Shown here: positions 1 to 7,848 of the stretch, one piece after another
Layout: each line of letters starts with the position of its first letter
How positions within the stretch are numbered: position 1 is the stretch's first letter
Origin: DATMQA01 sp035566895
GTDB taxonomy: Bacteria > Verrucomicrobiota > Verrucomicrobiia > Limisphaerales > UBA8199
NCBI GenBank assembly: GCA_035566895.1
Contig: DATMQA010000027.1
Span: forward strand, 1-22,590
Reading direction: 5' to 3'
Length of the DNA: 22,590 nt
Translations under genes and position numbers: made by a program
Notes under the pieces: generated by a model
What the model saw: only the letters and a program-made list of their open reading frames with translations
Databases searched by the model: none
Told to the model about the DNA's origin: nothing

Positions 1-773
1 AACCCCACATTGTTGGTGATGAGCCCATCGACCCCACGCGCCAGGAGCCGCTCCGCCAGCCTGGTCTCGTTGATGGTATAGACCCAGACTTTCAATCCAC
101 GCTGATGCGCGAGCCGCACCGCGCGGCTGGACACCTGCTTGTTCCAAACAACGACCCTGGCACCTGTCTTCTCGATTCGCTTGAGCCAGCCTCCATTAAG
201 CCCGCGGAAGAGGACCGGCCGCCTCGGGCCGTGGGGCAGGACGGCGGGCGGGCCTAACGCCGCGAGCAATTGCGCCGGTTCCCGATGATGGAACTCGCGC
301 AGGAAGGCCCAATCGAAGGATTGCACCACGACTTTATTAATCAGGTTCTTGCTCCGCAGCAGCGCAAGGCAAGCAGCCAGGTCGCCGCCTTTGCGCTCCA
401 GCAACGTCACCCCGTGCTTTTGAATCAGGTCCAGCGCCTCGCTGAGCAGCGGCACGCTGGTGCCGGCGTATTTCTTATCGAACCAGCTTCCGGCATCCAG
501 GCTTTGGATTTCCGCGGCCGTCCTGGTTCCTACCTTGATGTGTCTCCCACCCCAGCGCAGCTTCGCGTCGGTGGTCCGGTCCAACTCGGCATCATGGATG
601 ACCACCAGTGTGCCGTCGTGGCTTTGGCGACAATCCAATTCGACAAGGTCGGCACCGGCTTCGAGGGCCAACTTGAAGGAGGGCAGGGTATTTTCGGGCG
701 CAAACTCGCAATACCCACGATGGCCAATGACGAGGGGTCTGTGGCTGCCAATCAGTTTTAAGGCAACGTTCAT
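1..773 (-). CDS. Glycerophosphodiester phosphodiesterase family protein (partial, C-terminus beyond window)
   Basis: This is a continuous 257-codon minus-strand frame from an ATG at 773 to the left window edge, with no stop. Family enzymes hydrolyse glycerophosphodiesters to glycerol-3-phosphate and an alcohol, usually using a divalent metal. The sequence shows the N-terminal signature GHRGYCEFAPENT (about residues 17-29), then VELDCRQSHDGTLVVIHD, which carries the Glu-Asp metal ligands and the catalytic HD. A later LLERKGGD corresponds to the usual E-x-K strand, and DGLITNNVG is the typical C-terminal barrel motif. Only a few residues are likely missing. No signal peptide is visible, so a cytoplasmic enzyme is likely. 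It is divergent from the DUF47-PiT pair and fits a phosphate-acquisition neighbourhood. The exact substrate cannot be read from the sequence. Confidence 0.93.
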   Translation of the reverse strand, partial: MNVALKLIGSHRPLVIGHRGYCEFAPENTLPSFKLALEAGADLVELDCRQSHDGTLVVIHDAELDRTTDAKLRWGGRHIKVGTRTAAEIQSLDAGSWFDKKYAGTSVPLLSEALDLIQKHGVTLLERKGGDLAACLALLRSKNLINKVVVQSFDWAFLREFHHREPAQLLAALGPPAVLPHGPRRPVLFRGLNGGWLKRIEKTGARVVVWNKQVSSRAVRLAHQRGLKVWVYTINETRLAERLLARGVDGLITNNVG

Positions 774-870
774 GCCGGAGGAACAGAGTTCTAGCGCAAA
801 AGCACAAATGTGCAAAGCCGTAAAGAACTGATGGAGCAATGGCGGGAGGCGACGTTCCACCATGCCCCAG

Positions 871-894
871 CCATTTTCTTAGCCATTTTCTTAG
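871..894. repeat. Perfect tandem duplication of a 12-mer
   Basis: CCATTTTCTTAG occurs twice head to tail in the divergent gap between the glycerophosphodiesterase and the DUF47 gene. It could be replication slippage or a pair of regulator half-sites. No known operator is recognised. Confidence 0.75.
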
Positions 895-932
895 TGCGCG
901 GCTCGCCCTTTTATGTGACAACTGGCGCCCTT

Positions 933-1562
933 ATGTTTTCACTGCAAAAGCTCTTAGGCAAAGAAGACAAGTTTTTCAGCCTGCTGGAGGCCAGTGCCGA
1001 AGAAGCGCGGACCAGCGTCCAGGCGCTGGTCAAGTTGAGCAAAGACCTCGAAAAACCGGTGGTGACCGGCGAGTTCGCCTATTCGCGCCGCAAGGACAAA
1101 GCGATCACGCAGCAAATCAGCGCGGCGGTGTATACGACCTTTGTGACCGCGCTCGAGCGCGAGGACATCGAGGAGCTCTCGAATGCGCTATACAAGATTC
1201 CGAAGACGGTGGATAAGTTCACTGAGCGCGTGCTGCTGACGCCGCAACACGTCCGCGGGATCGACTTTTCCAAACAGATCGGCCTGCTGGAGCGCGCGAC
1301 GGATATTGTGCTCGAACTGGTCAAGTCGCTGCATCAAGGCAATGACCTCGAGAAGGTGAAAGAGCTCAACGACAAGCTCCAGTTTCTGGAAGGGGAGGCC
1401 GACAAACACATGATGTCGCTCTACAAGGATTTGTTCAGCGGTGCGCACGAACCCCTGCAGGTCATCGCTCTGAAAGACCTTTACGAACTGTTGGAAAAAA
1501 TCATCGACCGCTGTCGCGACGCCGGCAACGTCATGTCCCATATTGTTTTGAAGAACTCGTGA
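933..1562 (+). CDS. DUF47 family protein (PhoU-like partner of PiT phosphate transporter)
   Basis: A 209-residue all-helical protein starting MFSLQKLLGKEDKFF. The frame is open upstream to 810, but the added residues look like intergenic DNA, and family members start close to this FxLLxKxxKFF motif, so the ATG at 933 is preferred. The protein shows the PhoU-like acidic helices, for example EREDIEELSNALYKIPKTVD around residues 79-98 and KDLYELLEKIIDRCRDAGNV near the C-terminus. DUF47 proteins are usually encoded next to PiT transporters and are thought to modulate them. Its stop overlaps the start of the PiT gene as GTGA, giving translational coupling. The regulatory role is inferred from family and context. 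Confidence 0.92.
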   Translation: MFSLQKLLGKEDKFFSLLEASAEEARTSVQALVKLSKDLEKPVVTGEFAYSRRKDKAITQQISAAVYTTFVTALEREDIEELSNALYKIPKTVDKFTERVLLTPQHVRGIDFSKQIGLLERATDIVLELVKSLHQGNDLEKVKELNDKLQFLEGEADKHMMSLYKDLFSGAHEPLQVIALKDLYELLEKIIDRCRDAGNVMSHIVLKNS

Positions 1563-2656
1563 CTCTCCTCGTCACAGTGATCCTGGTGGCGCTGGTGTTC
1601 GAGTACATCAACGGCTTTCACGACACGGCCAACTCGATTGCGACCGTGGTTTCGACCAAGGTGCTGACCCCGCGCCAGGCGGTGCTGCTGGCCGCTTGCA
1701 CCAACCTGCTGGGGGCGCTCTGGGGGACCGCGGTGGCCAAGACCATCTCTTCGGGCCTGGTGGATGGCAAGTTGGTCGCGCTGACCTCCGATATCATCAT
1801 CTGCGCGCTGCTTGGGGCGATCATTTGGAACGTCCTGACCTGGTGGTTTGGGCTGCCCTCGAGTTCCAGCCACGCGCTCATCGGCGGGTTATGCGGCTCG
1901 GCCCTGGCGGCTTCCGGCAACAATTGGAAGGTGATCATCTGGGCACAGCCGAGTTCCCAGCACTGGTGGCTGGGCAAAGGGCTGCTGTGGAAAGTGATCG
2001 TGCCGATGTTCACCTCGCCGATTGCGGGCCTGATGCTCGGCTTCATTTTCATGGCGCTGCTGTATGTGCTGCTGCGAAACGCGCGTCCGCTCAAGGTGAA
2101 CCGGTTCTTCGGTGTGGCGCAGATGTTCAGCGCTGCCGCGATGGGTTTCATGCACGGCACCAATGACGCCCAAAAAACCATGGGCATTATCGCGCTGACG
2201 CTGCTGGGGGCGACGCAGGCGGGGCAGCTCGCTCAGCTCCCAGGATGGCTTTCATTCCTGCGGGTCCCGGTGCCGCTGCCCGGCAAGGACATGGAAATCG
2301 CGGTTTGGATCAAGGTCGTCTGCGCTTTGACGATGTGCGCCGGCACGGCGGTGGGCGGGTGGCGCATTATCAGGACGCTGGGCCATAAGATGGTCAAGCT
2401 GCACCCCATCAATGGTTTTGCCGCCGAGGCCAGTTCGGCGACCGTGATTTTGGCGGCGACGCAACTGGGCATCCCGGTCTCCACCACGCACAACATCTCC
2501 GCGGCGATCATGGGGGTGGGGGCCGCGCGACGAATTAGCGCAATAAAGTGGACCGTGGTGGAGCGGATGGTCTGGGCCTGGATTCTGACCATCCCGGTGA
2601 CGAGCGGCCTGGCCTATGGCTTCGTTCGCTTGCTGCGCGCGTGGGGGCTCCATTAG
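1559..2656 (+). CDS. pit: PiT family inorganic phosphate transporter
   Basis: A 365-residue polytopic inner-membrane protein with a GTG start that overlaps the upstream stop by four bases. It carries both halves of the PiT inverted-topology signature: GFHDTANSIATVVSTKVLTP at about residues 18-37 and MHGTNDAQKTMG near residue 200. The conserved PSSSSHALIGGL and its counterpart PVSTTHNISAAIMG are also present. The family takes up phosphate, often as a metal-phosphate complex, in symport with a cation. It forms an operon with the DUF47 protein. The gene converges on the small unknown gene at 2719-2991, leaving only about 60 bp for termination; I see no strong hairpin there. Confidence 0.96.
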   Translation: MTLLVTVILVALVFEYINGFHDTANSIATVVSTKVLTPRQAVLLAACTNLLGALWGTAVAKTISSGLVDGKLVALTSDIIICALLGAIIWNVLTWWFGLPSSSSHALIGGLCGSALAASGNNWKVIIWAQPSSQHWWLGKGLLWKVIVPMFTSPIAGLMLGFIFMALLYVLLRNARPLKVNRFFGVAQMFSAAAMGFMHGTNDAQKTMGIIALTLLGATQAGQLAQLPGWLSFLRVPVPLPGKDMEIAVWIKVVCALTMCAGTAVGGWRIIRTLGHKMVKLHPINGFAAEASSATVILAATQLGIPVSTTHNISAAIMGVGAARRISAIKWTVVERMVWAWILTIPVTSGLAYGFVRLLRAWGLH

Positions 2657-2718
2657 CCGTGGCTCGTGGTTTTTGATTACCTGATAACCCCGGCAAAAGG
2701 TTTTGTTTCGTCACCGTT

Positions 2719-2991
2719 TCATCCAAGTTCGGCGTCGGGAAATCTTTCGCGGATACTTTTTTTCACGCGGTCTTCTTCTTCCGGGCGCAGGCGGCGGCGG
2801 TTGATCAGGCGTTGGACGGCGTCCAGGAGTTTCAGCCAATCTTCCAATGGCGGCTCCGGCACCGCTTGCCAGATGTCGTAACGCCTCTCCCGGGTGAAAA
2901 AGAGCCAATTCCGGCTCACATGCCTCACATAGACCTGGATTTTGGTGCCATCCTCGGTGACCCGCTTCCAACTGATCTCTGCCTTGGCCAT
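2719..2991 (-). CDS. Small hypothetical protein
   Basis: A 90-residue soluble protein from an ATG at 2991. It lies 20 bp downstream of ispF on the same strand and is probably cotranscribed with it. The first half is beta-rich (KAEISWKRVTEDGTKIQVYV) and aromatic. The second half is a charged helical stretch (LKLLDAVQRLINRRRLRPEE, then DRVKKSIRERFPD). No catalytic motif, signal peptide or membrane segment is seen, and I do not recognise a family. The coding call rests on codon-like composition, the ATG and operon spacing. A longer overlapping minus-strand frame at 2711-3118 runs through ispF and is a shadow. Confidence 0.65.
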   Translation of the reverse strand: MAKAEISWKRVTEDGTKIQVYVRHVSRNWLFFTRERRYDIWQAVPEPPLEDWLKLLDAVQRLINRRRLRPEEEDRVKKSIRERFPDAELG

Positions 2992-3011
2992 TCTGGTTGA
3001 AAATCAAGAAT

Positions 3012-3488
3012 TCACGGCAACTCCAAGCTCGCGACGGCCATCGCGGCAATGCCTTCTTCGCGCCCGAGGAAGCCCAGGTGTTCATTGGTGGTCGCTTTGA
3101 TGCCGACCTTCTGAACATTCATTTCCAGCGCCTCGGCAATCTGGATTTTCATCTCCTGGATATGGGGAAAGATTTTGGGCGCCTGGGCGATGACTGTGGC
3201 ATCGACATTGATGATTTTGCCTTCGCGCAGAGCGACCAGGCGGGCGGCCTCACGCAGAAAGATCCTGCTGGCGGCGCCTTGCCAGCGCGGGTCGGTGTTT
3301 GGGAAAAGATGCCCGATATCCGGTTCGCCCAGCGCGCCGAGCAGCGCGTCGCAGATGGCGTGCATCAACACATCCGCATCCGAGTGCCCGTCGAGGCCCT
3401 TGGGGTGCGGGATTTCCACTCCGCCGAGTATAAGTTTGCGCCCTTCAGCCAACGCATGAACGTCATAGCCAATCCCAACGTGAACCAT
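3012..3488 (-). CDS. ispF: 2-C-methyl-D-erythritol 2,4-cyclodiphosphate synthase
   Basis: IspF converts CDP-methylerythritol 2-phosphate to the cyclodiphosphate and CMP in the non-mevalonate isoprenoid pathway, as a cytoplasmic homotrimer. The 158-residue length is standard. Zinc ligands are D9 and H11 (GIGYDVH) and H43 in GLDGHSDADVLMHAICDALL. Other family motifs are GEPDIGHLFPNTDPRWQG, NVDATVIAQAPKI and VGIKATTNEHLGFLGREEG. The ATG at 3488 is chosen because the protein begins exactly at MVHVGIGYD; the 50 upstream in-frame codons encode low-complexity residues derived from the repeat tract. It lies downstream of phoR on the same strand, separated by 281 bp of repeat-rich DNA, and upstream of the small 90-residue gene. 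Confidence 0.97.
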   Translation of the reverse strand: MVHVGIGYDVHALAEGRKLILGGVEIPHPKGLDGHSDADVLMHAICDALLGALGEPDIGHLFPNTDPRWQGAASRIFLREAARLVALREGKIINVDATVIAQAPKIFPHIQEMKIQIAEALEMNVQKVGIKATTNEHLGFLGREEGIAAMAVASLELP

Positions 3489-3527
3489 GGGCGAACTATA
3501 GGGGCAGGGCAGGGGGAGCAACAAGAG

Positions 3528-3642
3528 GATTGATGGATGATGGATGGTGGATGATGGATGATGTGATGCGTGATGCGTGAAACGTAAAACGTGAAACGTG
3601 AATGTTGGGCTTAAAACGTAAAACGTAATGCGTGACACGTGA
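3528..3642. repeat. Degenerate short-period repeat tract upstream of ispF
   Basis: The left part is a run of GGAT(T)GAT-type units (3528-3567). It passes into GCGTGATGCGTGA (3568-3580) and then into alternating ACGTGAAA/ACGTAAAA units up to about 3642. The units are 7-8 bp with no spacers of constant length, so this is not CRISPR. The tract fills most of the gap between phoR and ispF. A 13-mer from it recurs at 9081-9093 inside resB. No hairpin or promoter is evident. Confidence 0.85.
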
Positions 3643-3669
3643 AGGGCAGGCGAGGGCGGGGAGGCAATG

Positions 3670-3767
3670 GGATTGACGGATTCATGGGAAGGCAGAGGAC
3701 CGGTGGGTTGTGTCCATCGTGAATCCTCCGCTGCATTAATCTACCAATCCATCCATCCGTCATCCAG
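3670..3767. repeat. GGATTGACGGATT-type repeat copies, one inverted, abutting the phoR 3' end
   Basis: GGATTGACGGATT at 3670-3682 is identical to 17198-17210. A reversed copy (plus strand CCAATCCATCCATCCGTCATCC, cut here into CCAATCCATCC at 3746 and onward) begins about four bases after the phoR stop codon. Read on the phoR coding strand it is GGATGACGGATGGATGG. Together with the tract at 3528 it forms a loose inverted arrangement across the phoR-ispF gap. Confidence 0.7.
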
Positions 3768-3769
3768 GC

Positions 3770-4969
3770 TCAAAGGAGCGGTTGCTGCAGACCGCCGGAA
3801 TCCTGCGGCAGCGTAAAAAAGAAAGCCGCGCCCTGGCCCGGCTCGCTTTTCGCCCAGACCCGGCCACCGTGGCTTTGGACGATGTGTTTGACGATTGAGA
3901 GTCCCAACCCCGTGCCACCCTGCTCACGCGAGCGGGCTTTATCGACGCGGTAAAATCGCTCGAACACCCGCTCGAGCGCCTCCGGCGGAATGCCCGGGCC
4001 ATCGTCCCGCACGCAGAGTTCCACCTGGCTGCCATCCACCGGGCGCGCCCCCACCGTCACCACGCCCTCGGCCCGTCCACCGTACTTGATGGCGTTGTCC
4101 ACCAGATTGAACACCACTTGCTCGAGCCGGTCAGCGTCGGCGCGGACCACCAGTTCCGGAACCTCCTCGACTAGCCGCACCTGCTTCGCTTGCGCCCGCG
4201 ACTTGAAATCAGCCAGGACCTTCTCGACCACATTTTGCAGCAGCACCGATTGGAGGTTGAGTTTCACGCGGCCGGATTCGAGCTCGGAAATCGTCAACAG
4301 GTCCTCGATAAGCAGCCGGAGCCGTTCGGCGTTGCGGTCGATGGTCTGCAAAAACCTCGCCGCGACCTCCGGGTTGTCCTTGGCGCCGTCGAGCAGGGTT
4401 TCGACATAGCCTTTGATGAGCGAGAGCGGAGTGCGCAACTCGTGGCTGACATTGGCGACGAACTCCTGCCGCCCGCGCTCGAGTTGTTTGAGCCGCGTCA
4501 GGTCATGAAAGACCAGGATGGTGCCGTCCCGGCGGCCGCCGCCGTTGAAGATGGCGGCGGCATTGACCTCGAGCACGCGCTCGTTGGGGCGGGAGAGTTT
4601 CAGTTCCCGCCCCAGGACCTGTTTCTCGGCGCTGAGGGAGTCAACCAACTCTTCCAGTTCATGCAAGCGGAGCGCCTCGATGATGGTCCGGGAGCGGATG
4701 TCGGAAATAACACCAAACAGATTGGTGAACGCCCGGTTGGCCAATTGGATGCGCCCGTCCTGGTCGAGCCACAGTAACCCTTCGGCCATGCTGTTGAAGA
4801 GGGTCTCCTGCCGGTTTTGGATTTCGCGCGCGGTGTGTTCGCGGGTCTGGTTGAATTGTTCAAAGGCGCGTCCGGCAGCCTCCTGGGCCGCCAGGAATCT
4901 GCCGCGCCACCAGAGGTGCAGAATCAGCAACCCCGCCAAGGCAAGGATAGTGAGGATGGGCCAGAGCAT
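3770..4969 (-). CDS. phoR: Sensor histidine kinase, PhoR-like
   Basis: A 399-residue membrane-anchored kinase, expected to autophosphorylate on histidine and pass phosphate to the adjacent PhoB-like regulator. It has one N-terminal membrane segment (MLWPILTILALAGLLILHLW), a short linker, a PAS domain (about residues 58-150, LFNSMAEGLLWLDQDGRI), HisKA with phosphoacceptor H176 in FVANVSHELRTPLSLIKGYV, an N box NLVDNAIKYGG (about 288-298), a G1 box DDGPGIPPE and a G2 box GGTGLGLSIVKHI. The frame is open to 5113 but that would overlap phoB by more than 100 bp. The ATG at 4969 places the membrane segment at the N-terminus and leaves a 31 bp gap. There is no large periplasmic sensor domain, which matches PhoR-type kinases. 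The phosphate role rests on domain layout and neighbours. Confidence 0.9.
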   Translation of the reverse strand: MLWPILTILALAGLLILHLWWRGRFLAAQEAAGRAFEQFNQTREHTAREIQNRQETLFNSMAEGLLWLDQDGRIQLANRAFTNLFGVISDIRSRTIIEALRLHELEELVDSLSAEKQVLGRELKLSRPNERVLEVNAAAIFNGGGRRDGTILVFHDLTRLKQLERGRQEFVANVSHELRTPLSLIKGYVETLLDGAKDNPEVAARFLQTIDRNAERLRLLIEDLLTISELESGRVKLNLQSVLLQNVVEKVLADFKSRAQAKQVRLVEEVPELVVRADADRLEQVVFNLVDNAIKYGGRAEGVVTVGARPVDGSQVELCVRDDGPGIPPEALERVFERFYRVDKARSREQGGTGLGLSIVKHIVQSHGGRVWAKSEPGQGAAFFFTLPQDSGGLQQPLL

Positions 4970-5000
4970 ACGCTCATGGAACGAAAAGCCGGCGCTCCCT

Positions 5001-5684
5001 TCAAGCGTCAACAAACCGATAACCCACTCCGCGCACGGTATCCAGGTGTTTTGAGGCGGGCCCGAGCTTTTCCCGCAGTCGTCGCATGTGCGTATCGACC
5101 GTGCGGGTGTCAATCAGACTATTGTATTCCCAAACGTCCCGCAGCAATTGCTCCCGGGACTGCACCCGGCCGCGCCGCTGCGCCAGCACTGCCAGCAGCT
5201 TGAATTCAGTGGCGGTCAATTCAATGGCCCGGCCCCGCCAGGTCACCCGGTGGCGCGGCGCATCGATCAGCAACTCGCCGAACTTGAACACGTCCGGCTC
5301 CTTGCTTGCTACCCGGCCTCGCTCGAGAATGCGCTTCACCCGCAGCACCAACTCGCGCGGACTGAACGGTTTGGTAATGTAATCGTCGGCCCCCAACTCC
5401 AAACCCAGGATGCGGTCTATCTCGGCCGCTTTGGCGGTCACCATGACGATAGGCACGGCCGCGGTCGCCGGGTCGCGCCGCAACATCTTGCAGACCTCCA
5501 AGCCATCGATTTCCGGCAGCATCAGGTCCAGCACAATGAGGCTCGGCACAGCCGAGTGTGCCCTTTTCAGGGCCTCCGCACCGTCGGTCGCAGTCAGCAC
5601 GTCGAAACCGGCTTGCTTGAGATTGAATTCCACCAGTTCCACAGCTTCGGGCTCATCATCGACAACGAGGATTTTTGATCTCAC
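5001..5684 (-). CDS. phoB: Response regulator, OmpR/PhoB family
   Basis: A 227-residue transcription factor: receiver domain with the acidic pair D9-D10 (KILVVDDEPE), phosphoacceptor D53 (IVLDLMLPEIDG), T83 and K105 (DYITKPFSPREL). It is followed by a winged-helix DNA-binding domain (ELTATEFKLLAVLAQRRGRV, then WEYNSLIDTRTVDTHMRRLR and a VRGVGYRF end). The GTG at 5684 is chosen because it begins two codons before KILVVDDE. The longer open frame would start at a TTG at 5738 that lies inside the PHO-box-like repeats. It is the first gene of a phoB-phoR pair. Nearby phosphodiesterase and PiT genes support a phosphate-starvation role, which is otherwise inferred. Confidence 0.92.
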   Translation of the reverse strand: MRSKILVVDDEPEAVELVEFNLKQAGFDVLTATDGAEALKRAHSAVPSLIVLDLMLPEIDGLEVCKMLRRDPATAAVPIVMVTAKAAEIDRILGLELGADDYITKPFSPRELVLRVKRILERGRVASKEPDVFKFGELLIDAPRHRVTWRGRAIELTATEFKLLAVLAQRRGRVQSREQLLRDVWEYNSLIDTRTVDTHMRRLREKLGPASKHLDTVRGVGYRFVDA

Positions 5685-5731
5685 GGCGCATCTGGATACC
5701 ACGCCCGACCCGGAGCGACAATGCCGGGTTT

Positions 5732-5771
5732 GTGACAACCGTGTGACGGTTGGGTGACAACGCGATGACGA
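5732..5771 (-). promoter_or_regulatory. Putative PHO box: four direct half-sites at 11 bp period
   Basis: On the minus strand, reading toward phoB, the 7-mers TCGTCAT, TTGTCAC, CCGTCAC and TTGTCAC each follow at exactly 11 bp (plus-strand starts 5765, 5754, 5743, 5732), with 4-nt spacers CGCG, CCAA and ACGG. The E. coli PhoB site consists of CTGTCAT-like 7-mers with 4-nt spacers, the same period and a very similar core. The array ends about 48 bp before the proposed phoB start, a normal promoter position. A -10 element is not obvious. The sequence pattern is seen directly; binding by this PhoB is inferred. Confidence 0.75.
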
Positions 5772-5865
5772 CCGAGCGGTGGCAGGAGGCGCATCTTACA
5801 CTGCCACGATTTTGCTGCTGGCTTGACCCTCAAAGTTCGGACCGGATTCCGAGTCTGGTTCTACG

Positions 5866-7848
5866 TTAGGATGTTGCGGGGGCAGGAGTACCGGGCAGCC
5901 CTGGCGGAACGGGCACGCTTTTGCGGAAGCTGCGCCAGAGGTGTAGCGGCAGCAGGCCCAGAACGATGATGAGAAGCTGGCTGCCGATGAAAATCTTCAA
6001 CCACGTGGCGGCCGCATCCATGAAACCATAAGAGTGTAAGCCGATGCCGAGCATGTTGACGCCGAACCACGAGAAACTGGTGACGATGTTGCCAAAGACG
6101 GCGAGGTTTGCCAGGCCGCGGTCGCGCACCAGCCCCCCCCACCGAGCGTGCAGGATTAAGGCATTCCACAGAACAATCAGCAGGGCGCCATTTTCTTTCG
6201 GGTCCCAGCCCCAGAACCGGCCCCAGGACTGATCGGCCCAGATGCCCCCCAGGACGGTGCCGACGAAGCTGAAGAGCGTGGCAAAGCAGACAATGGCATA
6301 GACCATTTTGCTGAGGGCTTTGCCGAGATCAGCCTTGCCGGCGGGGACTTTGAGCAGGGGTGTCCATAAGCCGAGGAAGATATAGGCGATGGCCAGCAGG
6401 CCGGCAACGAAGGTCGAGGCGTACCCCAGAGTGACCGTCACGACATGTGTGGCCAGCCAGAAGTTGGTATCGAGCACTGCCCGCATCATTTCCATGGTAT
6501 CCCCGCCGAGGGCAAGATTGTGCGCGATGATGAGAGTGACGAACCCGGCGAAGGAAGCGACGGCGCTGCCGAGCCCGAGCCGATAGACCCGCTCAAGGGC
6601 CAGGCCAAGGACCATTGCGCCCCAGCCGATGAAAATGGCGGAAGAATAGAGGTTGGTAACCGGCGGCCGGCCTTCGAGATACATGCGGAAGACCAGCCCG
6701 AACGTGTGCACCAGGCCGGCCAGAACGATGAGGTAAAAGGCCGATTGCCGCAACGTCTCCGCGAAACGCGGTAGAGCGGCCAGCGTCAGCAACGAGACGG
6801 CGGCCAGGATAAACGCGAAGAGATAGATGATCATCGCGTGCAGGAAGCACTTGGTATCGTTGAAGAAGAATTCGAGCCGTCCCTTTTTGAGCTCGGGGCT
6901 GAAATCCTGGGCGAGCCACTGTTTATAATGGGCGACAGCGGCGTTGAAGTCACCGGCGCGGCCTGCCGCGTAGGCCGTCCCCATGGCGGCGAAGGACTTT
7001 ATTGGCGGAGGAATCTCCTGCGCTCTAACCGAGTCCAGAAGAGCCGCTCCGATGCTGGCCCATTCTTCGTGTTTTTGGTCCGCGCGGGTCGGAGGGACGA
7101 TCAAGGGGTAGGTTTGGCCGGCATTGGGGTCCTTGGCCAGGGTGAACAACTCGGAGACCGGGGTCCAGAAGCGATCAAAGGCGGCCTGGTCGAATTTCCT
7201 TCCGGCATCGCGCGCGCGCACGGCTTCGACGCCCGCCGGAATGCTCTTTTCAAAATCGTTCAGGTCTTGCTCGAAGTTGTCCCAGGTCGGCGGCCGTCCG
7301 GCGGCTTTCATCATCTGATACAGGAAAACTGCGTAATGCAGTTTGACGGCCTGTTTTTGGAAGGCCGAGCGGAGCTTTTCATCCACCAGGCGCGCCTGGG
7401 CGCCTTGTTTTTCGATCTCATCGAGCACCGGTTTGAGTTGGTCGAAGGTATAGTAGCGCAGGCCGGATTTCTCGACGCCTTTGTCGCCGAGGTTGAGTTC
7501 GGCCAGCAGGTCCGGATGGTGAATCAGGAAGACCGGGCGGGTATCGGCGAGGTCGGGCTTGAACAAGACTTCGAGCATCCATTCGGATGACTTAATTTTT
7601 TTGGGGTGATGCCAGAATTTCCACGAGGGCACTTCCTCGAGCGGAACATCGCCGGTGGAACGGAGTTGGAGGAGCGTGTTTCGTCCGACCGAGTCGAACG
7701 GTTGCACGCGGCCATTCATGACGACTGGCAGGCGGCCGAATTCGCGCACGTGGAACTCGGTGTCTTTCTTCGGCGCGAACACCGCCACAATTTCCGTAGC
7801 GAAAAGTGCGACAAAACACCAGGGGATGAGTTTCAGTATAACTTTCAT
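5866..7848 (-). CDS. ccsA: Cytochrome c biogenesis protein CcsA/ResC with large N-terminal extracytoplasmic domain
   Basis: A 660-residue System II heme-handling membrane protein that works with ResB to deliver heme and ligate it to apocytochromes outside the inner membrane. A first membrane segment (residues 5-25) is followed by a roughly 300-residue soluble region beginning FGRLPVVMNGRVQPFDSVGR. Eight or so membrane segments follow. The heme-binding WWD motif is WADQSWGRFWGWDPKENG, starting at W537. Flanking histidines occur in LVHTFG and GLHSYGF and are candidates for the external heme ligands. The ATG overlaps the resB stop as ATGA, and a weak AAGGA lies just upstream. The C-terminus is a short Pro/Ala tail. 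The soluble insert is longer than in typical plastid or Bacillus CcsA. Confidence 0.94.
   Translation of the reverse strand: MKVILKLIPWCFVALFATEIVAVFAPKKDTEFHVREFGRLPVVMNGRVQPFDSVGRNTLLQLRSTGDVPLEEVPSWKFWHHPKKIKSSEWMLEVLFKPDLADTRPVFLIHHPDLLAELNLGDKGVEKSGLRYYTFDQLKPVLDEIEKQGAQARLVDEKLRSAFQKQAVKLHYAVFLYQMMKAAGRPPTWDNFEQDLNDFEKSIPAGVEAVRARDAGRKFDQAAFDRFWTPVSELFTLAKDPNAGQTYPLIVPPTRADQKHEEWASIGAALLDSVRAQEIPPPIKSFAAMGTAYAAGRAGDFNAAVAHYKQWLAQDFSPELKKGRLEFFFNDTKCFLHAMIIYLFAFILAAVSLLTLAALPRFAETLRQSAFYLIVLAGLVHTFGLVFRMYLEGRPPVTNLYSSAIFIGWGAMVLGLALERVYRLGLGSAVASFAGFVTLIIAHNLALGGDTMEMMRAVLDTNFWLATHVVTVTLGYASTFVAGLLAIAYIFLGLWTPLLKVPAGKADLGKALSKMVYAIVCFATLFSFVGTVLGGIWADQSWGRFWGWDPKENGALLIVLWNALILHARWGGLVRDRGLANLAVFGNIVTSFSWFGVNMLGIGLHSYGFMDAAATWLKIFIGSQLLIIVLGLLPLHLWRSFRKSVPVPPGLPGTPAPATS

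Noticed and set aside
270..761. 163-codon plus-strand open frame
   Set aside because: It is antisense to the glycerophosphodiesterase, whose motifs are unmistakable on the other strand.
915..921. Single PHO half-site-like GTGACAA before the DUF47 gene
   Set aside because: No second half-site lies 11 bp away on either side, so it is not distinguishable from chance.
3528..3642. Possible CRISPR array
   Set aside because: Units are 7-8 bp, degenerate and contiguous; there are no constant spacers and no cas genes.
4190..4777. 195-codon plus-strand open frame
   Set aside because: Antisense to the phoR kinase core; no domain is recognisable and the composition is that of a GC-rich shadow.
6838..7590. 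250-codon plus-strand open frame
   Set aside because: Antisense to the soluble domain of CcsA, which lies in a continuous, coupled operon.
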